A stretch of DNA of 26,024 bases from Spirogloea muscicola. Taxonomy: Eukaryota; Streptophyta; Zygnematophyceae; Spirogloeales; Spirogloeaceae. The DNA lies in contig WELB01000108.1 in the NCBI GenBank assembly GCA_009602725.1, forward strand, positions 154,533 through 180,556, in the 5' to 3' direction. Positions 21,701 through 26,024 of the stretch are shown in pieces (position 1 is the first letter of the stretch; each line of letters starts with the position of its first letter). The translations under genes were made by a program, and so were the position numbers. The notes below the pieces were generated by a model. The model was not told the origin of the DNA. It did no database searches and saw only the letters and a list, made by a program, of their open reading frames with translations.

Positions 21701-23559
21701 ATGGGCATGAGGTTGGGCACGAAGTGGACCACAAAGAGACCCAAACCGCTGACCTAAGCAAAACAGATTACCCAGGGAGTGTGGTTGATGGAGATAGTCT
21801 CCCAAGAGACAGTGGCCCCGAAGCTGTGATGGCTAACCTTTTGATTGGTCTGAGAAGCTTGCCAAGGAGTATGATCAGCATACTCGCTGTTATGGCCTTA
21901 ACTTGGGTGAGCACTAATAGCTGATGTAAGAGCAACATTGCAACATTAACCTCAAAAGAGTGGAAATGCATTCATTCTGCAAGTCTGTCAAAGGAGACCT
22001 TGAGCGGATGGACTGGTCTGCTGTTGCTGAATTTTGAGCAGATGGCGTGGTTCCCCTTCCTTCTTTTTGACACTGATTGGATGGGGAGGGAAATTTATCA
22101 AGGAAGGCCAGACGGCGACACAAACATTGCAGCTCTATATCAGAGTGGTGTTCGAGAGGGAGCTCTTGGGCTTCTCCTCAACTCTGTGAGCAATTTGAGC
22201 AGCAATATGACAAAATGACAACAGCCTCTCAATGCTCTTCATTCTGAACAATTGAGCACGCTCAGAGATGTTCTTGATGGATGGACTTTGTAATGAATAT
22301 GTCAAAGTAAAGCATCATCCGATCACCATGAGCAGAAGATATCTTAGTATCTGGAGCATGCTGATGTTGTATGATTGACGCACTGCTTGATGTACACAGG
22401 TAGTCCAAGCAGTGGTTTCGACATTCATAGACCCTCTTTGTAGAGTTTTTGGTGCAAGGAGGGTCTGGGCTGGTGGAAACTTCATAATCTTCTTCTGTAT
22501 GGCGGCCACTGCCATTGTCACTGCGGCAGCAGTTTCTGTCAAGACAGTGGGGACTAAATATGTTGTGTCCCATCCGTACTGGGTGAAAATTGTCGCTCTT
22601 GTGATTTTTGCTGTACTTGGTGCTCCTCTTGCGGTGAGTCAGTCTTTGAGCAAGTCGTGGTGGCACTGCAAGTGCTCTTTGCAAGCTCTAGTGTTAAGGT
22701 TTGTAGCTCTGATGGGTATTAAGGGGTGCTAGGGAGTATCTGCTGACAGGATGGGCTCTTACAGCTACCCTGAAGAGGGACAGTGCTTGTCAGATGCTGG
22801 TATTGAAGTTCTATCTGCTAACTGTCACATTTGTCAATGCCTCATGCCAGATCACACTAAGTGTGCCCTACTCTCTTACTGCGAGCCTGACAGCTCTTAG
22901 TGGAGGTGGGCAAGGTATGTGTATTCATCACTAGTCAAGTACTGGAGTTACCACTGCGTGCTGTATAGTGTCATGCCTGAAGTGCTTTCCTCCACCAGAA
23001 ACACAGACAAGCAGTGCATGATGCCGCTGAGTAGCTTCGTGCCTTGTCCAGGTAATTGGGCATTCATTGACTACTGCATTTGCTCCTGCAGGGCTGTCCA
23101 TGGGCATCCTTAATCTCGCGATCGTTATTCCTCAGGTCTAATACGATGTAGATGTGTATAAATTTGTGTATGCCAGTGATGCAGCATTGCACTCAGTGAT
23201 GAGCACTTATGGCACCAATTTCCTGTTGAAGATAAACCTTGTCCAGCCTGTAATGCAAAACTCGACTCTAGCAGATTGCTAGCGGTCTATAATCAGCTTA
23301 GACTGTGCTTAGTTGTCGCAGCTCATTGCATCTTCTCTACAACTGCGCCAGTGCAATTGAGATTCGGCTGCTCTTGTGCCAGATCATTATTTCGATTGGT
23401 GCGAGTCCATGGGACGAGCTATTTGGCGGAGGCAATCAGCCATCATTTGTTGCTGCTGCTGTATTTGCTCTTACGGCAACCATTGTTGCTGTGTTCAGCT
23501 TGCCAGACCCTCCCAAGAACTATAGGCCTCCTCCAACTGGGGTGCACGGCCTCCACTGA
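18762..23559 (+). CDS. SUT2: Sucrose/H+ symporter, SUT2/SUC3-like, 14 exons
   Basis: GPH-type MFS carrier that imports sucrose with protons, usually at the plasma membrane. Exons: 18762-19229, 19477-19542, 19736-19834, 20025-20092, 20379-20451, 20654-20687, 20967-21066, 21189-21264, 21550-21906, 22042-22185, 22400-22633, 22851-22914, 23092-23135, 23383-23559. They join in phase to 667 residues with the expected 12 membrane spans. Motifs: [20 protein letters not shown] (ends at 156), [19 protein letters not shown] (H162 matches the conserved transport His), RWGRRRPF (193-200), [91 protein letters not shown] long N-terminus (about 130 residues) and long central loop (about 342-425) resemble SUC3/SUT2. 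The start is uncertain: ATG 18951 is the alternative, and an undetermined base at 18854 could hide a frameshift. All introns are GT-AG. Family secure. Confidence 0.94.
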
Positions 23560-24314
23560 CATAGGCAGACTGTGTCCATTCTTTCCGCAAGTCACAGGAA
23601 TTTGTGTGGCTCTCCTCAATCATGGGGCGACCTAAAAGGTTGGTCCGGGCATGTACTAAAGTATGCTTCACTAGCAATCGGAGGCGAAGGTGATATGGCA
23701 CTCAGTAAGCTTCAAGTTGGTAGTAGTGCCCACAAGATGCGTAAAGCAGGCTGTGTACCTAGACGGGTTTCCTGGAGTCAGGTGTGGTGCCCATGTCTCC
23801 TTGGGGGGGACAGGGGCATGGCACATGCTACAAGAGGGACACTCTACACGCAAGTCAGCCAGGCTGTCCAAAGCCATGGAGATCCTGGCCGTAGCTCTGC
23901 CAAATCGACAGATGCAAAGCCCAAATGAGTGTCCCAGAAGTGATGGAGGCCTGCAGCCAGTATAAAGGCGCCCAACTAATCAATCACCTCACCAACCTCA
24001 AGGCCAACAATACCACTGATCACTGCTACTTTGAGGTACGAAGTATAGCTGACAATCTTGGACGGGACTTCCGAAAACACTGCTTCTACTCTGCCAGTGT
24101 GCCATTAGCTTGTGGCAGGGGTCACCTGAGGCCTCCAGAGGCAGGTGTGATGTGCTTTCCAACTACATGCGAGGCCTGCCAGAGACTGACAACTATGCCA
24201 GCTCTAAAGGTGTTGTCAGTAGCACCTTCCTAGGAGCTAGAAACACTTGAGGCCAATGCCTGGGCCTGTGTTGCCGGCATTAGCAGGGCCGCTGCTCATC
24301 CCAACCCGGCATGG
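23560..24314. other. Intergenic region between convergent genes
   Basis: Lies between the sucrose transporter stop and the stop of the minus-strand gene, so it should hold both 3' UTRs. Plus-strand open frames (for example 23572-23928 and 23925-24233) have no recognisable family and no supporting splice partners. Confidence 0.45.
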
Positions 24315-25894
24315 TCACACACCTGCAGAAGGTAGCTGGCTCTTGCCCTCACCACTGGCCACCTCGAAGCGGTGCTGCTCCACAGTGTAATGGAACCAGC
24401 TGGATGCCAGTGCAGTCACCCACTCTTGCAGCTTGGCCATCGCGGTTACGCTGCCCTCAGCCTCATCACCCAGGGCTAGCATGATAATCGCATCCTTCAG
24501 CTCCTTGTAGGCCGCCTCCACGCTGCGCATGCACCCAGTAGCCACGGTCCGCTTGCAAGATCAGGGCTAGTAGGGAAGCTTAAGGTGCAGGACTTTTGAG
24601 GGAGACCGCTTCTACTTGAGGTGAGTTACCTTGTTGTGCAGGCCATAGAAAGCACTCTGCTGCCATGCATGCCGTGCATGACTGCACGCTTGCAAGGCGC
24701 TCGTGACCATGTACAAGATTGCAAAGGGCAAAGCGACCCTGTTGCTAAGGGCGAATAACTGTCACGCCAGCAGCTCATCTTTTTGACAGCATGTTGCCAA
24801 AAGCTGGGGCCCCTTACTGGCTCTTGTGGCTCTCCAAGCGGCCGAGAGTAGCGTCCTGCACTCTCTGCAGCCGCAACCTGACCTGTAACAGCCGCTCCCT
24901 GGCCTCATTCGAGACCTGCCTCGCCTCCCGGGCTCTGCCGTGCAAAGTGAATGGCAGAGTCAGCCAACCTTCGGTGCGGTCATTTGAATTGGGTAGTTTA
25001 CTTTGACCTTGGGTGTCTGTATCAGGTGCAAGCATGCCAAAGTTTGCCAACTGGGACAGGGGCAGAGGCATGGGGGACTGCAATGAAAACATCTTGCATA
25101 TCATAGGCGGATCAACGGGGCCACCAAAGGGCGCTGTGGCGAAGCGGGCCTGCAGTGCACCTGTCCTCAGCAGCCTGAGCGGCCTCCTGCAGGTTGCCGG
25201 CGGCCTTCCTGGCTATCCTGACGGCCTCCTCGGCGCGCTTGAGCGCCAGCTCCGCCTGAGTCGCCCGGGCCCGCGCCTCGACCACGCGGTGGTCCTCCGC
25301 CCCGCTGTGCTGCACGCACGCCTCCAGCTCCTGCTCCAGCTCCGCCAGCACCGACCCGTGCTTGCTGAGGAGCTCCTCCATGGCCACCTTGACCTTCTGG
25401 TCCAGCTGCCCCGGCTGGCTCACGAGCGTGTCCGGCAGCACCAGAACCTCGTCAACGCCTGGAGGGAAGCCCGCCACCTGGCCGCCGGCCGGGCCAGGAA
25501 CGGCCACCGTGACCTGCCCCGGCACCGCCGCCGCCTTGTCGCCGGACCTGCCGCCGCCGCCGTCCTCCTCCGCTCCGGCATTCGGCGCGTTCTTCCGGGT
25601 CTCCAGCTTGGGGCGCTTGGCTGCAGGCCCGTCCGCGTCTGCCGACGGGACATCCTTCGCCGCGTCGCACTTGTCCGAGCTGCCGTTGGCCTGCTCCGGG
25701 CCAGGGCCGCGCGGAGCCGGCTCTGGGTCCGCTGGGCGTGGCACGGCGTCAGGCTGCGCGCCAACATTGTCGGCAGCAGGAGCAGCAGGGCCTGTGGAGG
25801 TAGCTGGGGCGGAGGCGGCGGCGGCGGCCGCGGCCGCGGCGGCGGCGGCCTCCTCGCCCTCCTTCTTGGCTCTGGTCCCCCTCGTCTCCCTCAT
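24315..25894 (-). CDS. Unrecognised Ala/Pro-rich coiled-coil protein, probably nuclear, 3 exons
   Basis: I do not recognise the family. Exons in transcript order: 25894-25161, 24934-24818, 24522-24315; they join in phase to 352 residues. The ATG at 25894 (MRETRGTRAKKEGEE) is the first in this frame. Layout: a basic start, an Ala tract (about 16-28), a Pro/Ala-rich low-complexity stretch, a short basic cluster AAKRPKLE (roughly residue 93) that could be a nuclear localisation signal, a Gly/Ala region, then from about 155 a long charged heptad-like region (DQKVKVAMEELLSKHGSVLA, ARATQAELALKRAEEAVRIA, RLRLQRVQDATLGRLESHKS) likely to form a coiled coil. The last exon adds VEAAYKELKDAIIMLALGDE and EWVTALASSWFHYTVEQHRF, a possible small helical domain. 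The acceptor at 24523 was chosen because it alone kept phase. Function is not assigned. It converges on the sucrose transporter. Confidence 0.7.
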
Positions 25895-26024
25895 GGCTGC
25901 CGGCGGCGCCCAGCTGGGCAAGACAAGGCCCCGCGTCGTCGTCGGATCCTCGCCGCCCCGCGGCGGCCCCTCACTCGGCGCTGCAGAGCTCGCCGGCGGC
26001 GGGCTGCGTCGCGCGGCGGCGGCC
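25895..26024. promoter_or_regulatory. Probable promoter/5' UTR of the minus-strand coiled-coil gene
   Basis: Very GC-rich DNA directly upstream of the start at 25894, similar to the GC-rich upstream regions of CK2 beta and RPSA in this window. No specific element was recognised, and the window ends here. Confidence 0.35.

Overview
This window reads as nuclear DNA of a green plant-lineage eukaryote. It carries spliced genes with many GT-AG introns of roughly 85-400 bp. It includes an ARID-HMG protein, an architecture known from plants, and a sucrose/H+ symporter most like the SUT2/SUC3 clade. That points to a streptophyte, either an alga or an early land plant. The species cannot be named from the sequence. 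Six protein genes could be rebuilt exon by exon; in each the splice phases close and total length divides by three. No tRNA, rRNA, CRISPR array or bacterial-style operon was seen.

Layout, left to right: a repeat copy (about 1-310); GC-rich upstream DNA; a complete casein kinase 2 regulatory (beta) subunit gene, + strand (1033-3262); a convergent Peter Pan/SSF1-type Brix protein gene on the minus strand (3891-6534), whose first exon or exons I could not find; a repeat-rich block with a foldback element (about 7130-8100), microsatellites and a repeat copy interrupted by a nested insertion (9296-9492); a complete 40S ribosomal protein SA (uS2) gene, + strand (9911-12034); an assembly defect (123 T then 41 N, 12812-12975) that removes the start of an ARID-HMG gene, + strand (12976-15924); a second repeat-rich block (about 15.9-18.7 kb); a 14-exon sucrose transporter gene, + strand (18762-23559); and a three-exon minus-strand gene for an unrecognised Ala/Pro-rich, coiled-coil, probably nuclear protein (24315-25894).

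The genes do not form an obvious pathway. CK2 beta, the Peter Pan protein and RPSA all relate to growth and ribosome production, but nothing in the sequence shows that the clustering matters. The most distinctive material is the repeat family. A short module (consensus near TTGTCCATTCTTTT then GGGCTGG-loop-CCAGCCC) recurs about 14 times in both orientations, with the hairpin stem largely kept while the loop varies. A second module (ending near TTCATGCGCACCGCGCGCC) supplies the foldback arms. Copies lie upstream of several genes, and one ends about 60 bp before the proposed transporter start. I saw no transposase or reverse transcriptase, so these look non-autonomous. I found no convincing new multi-gene system.
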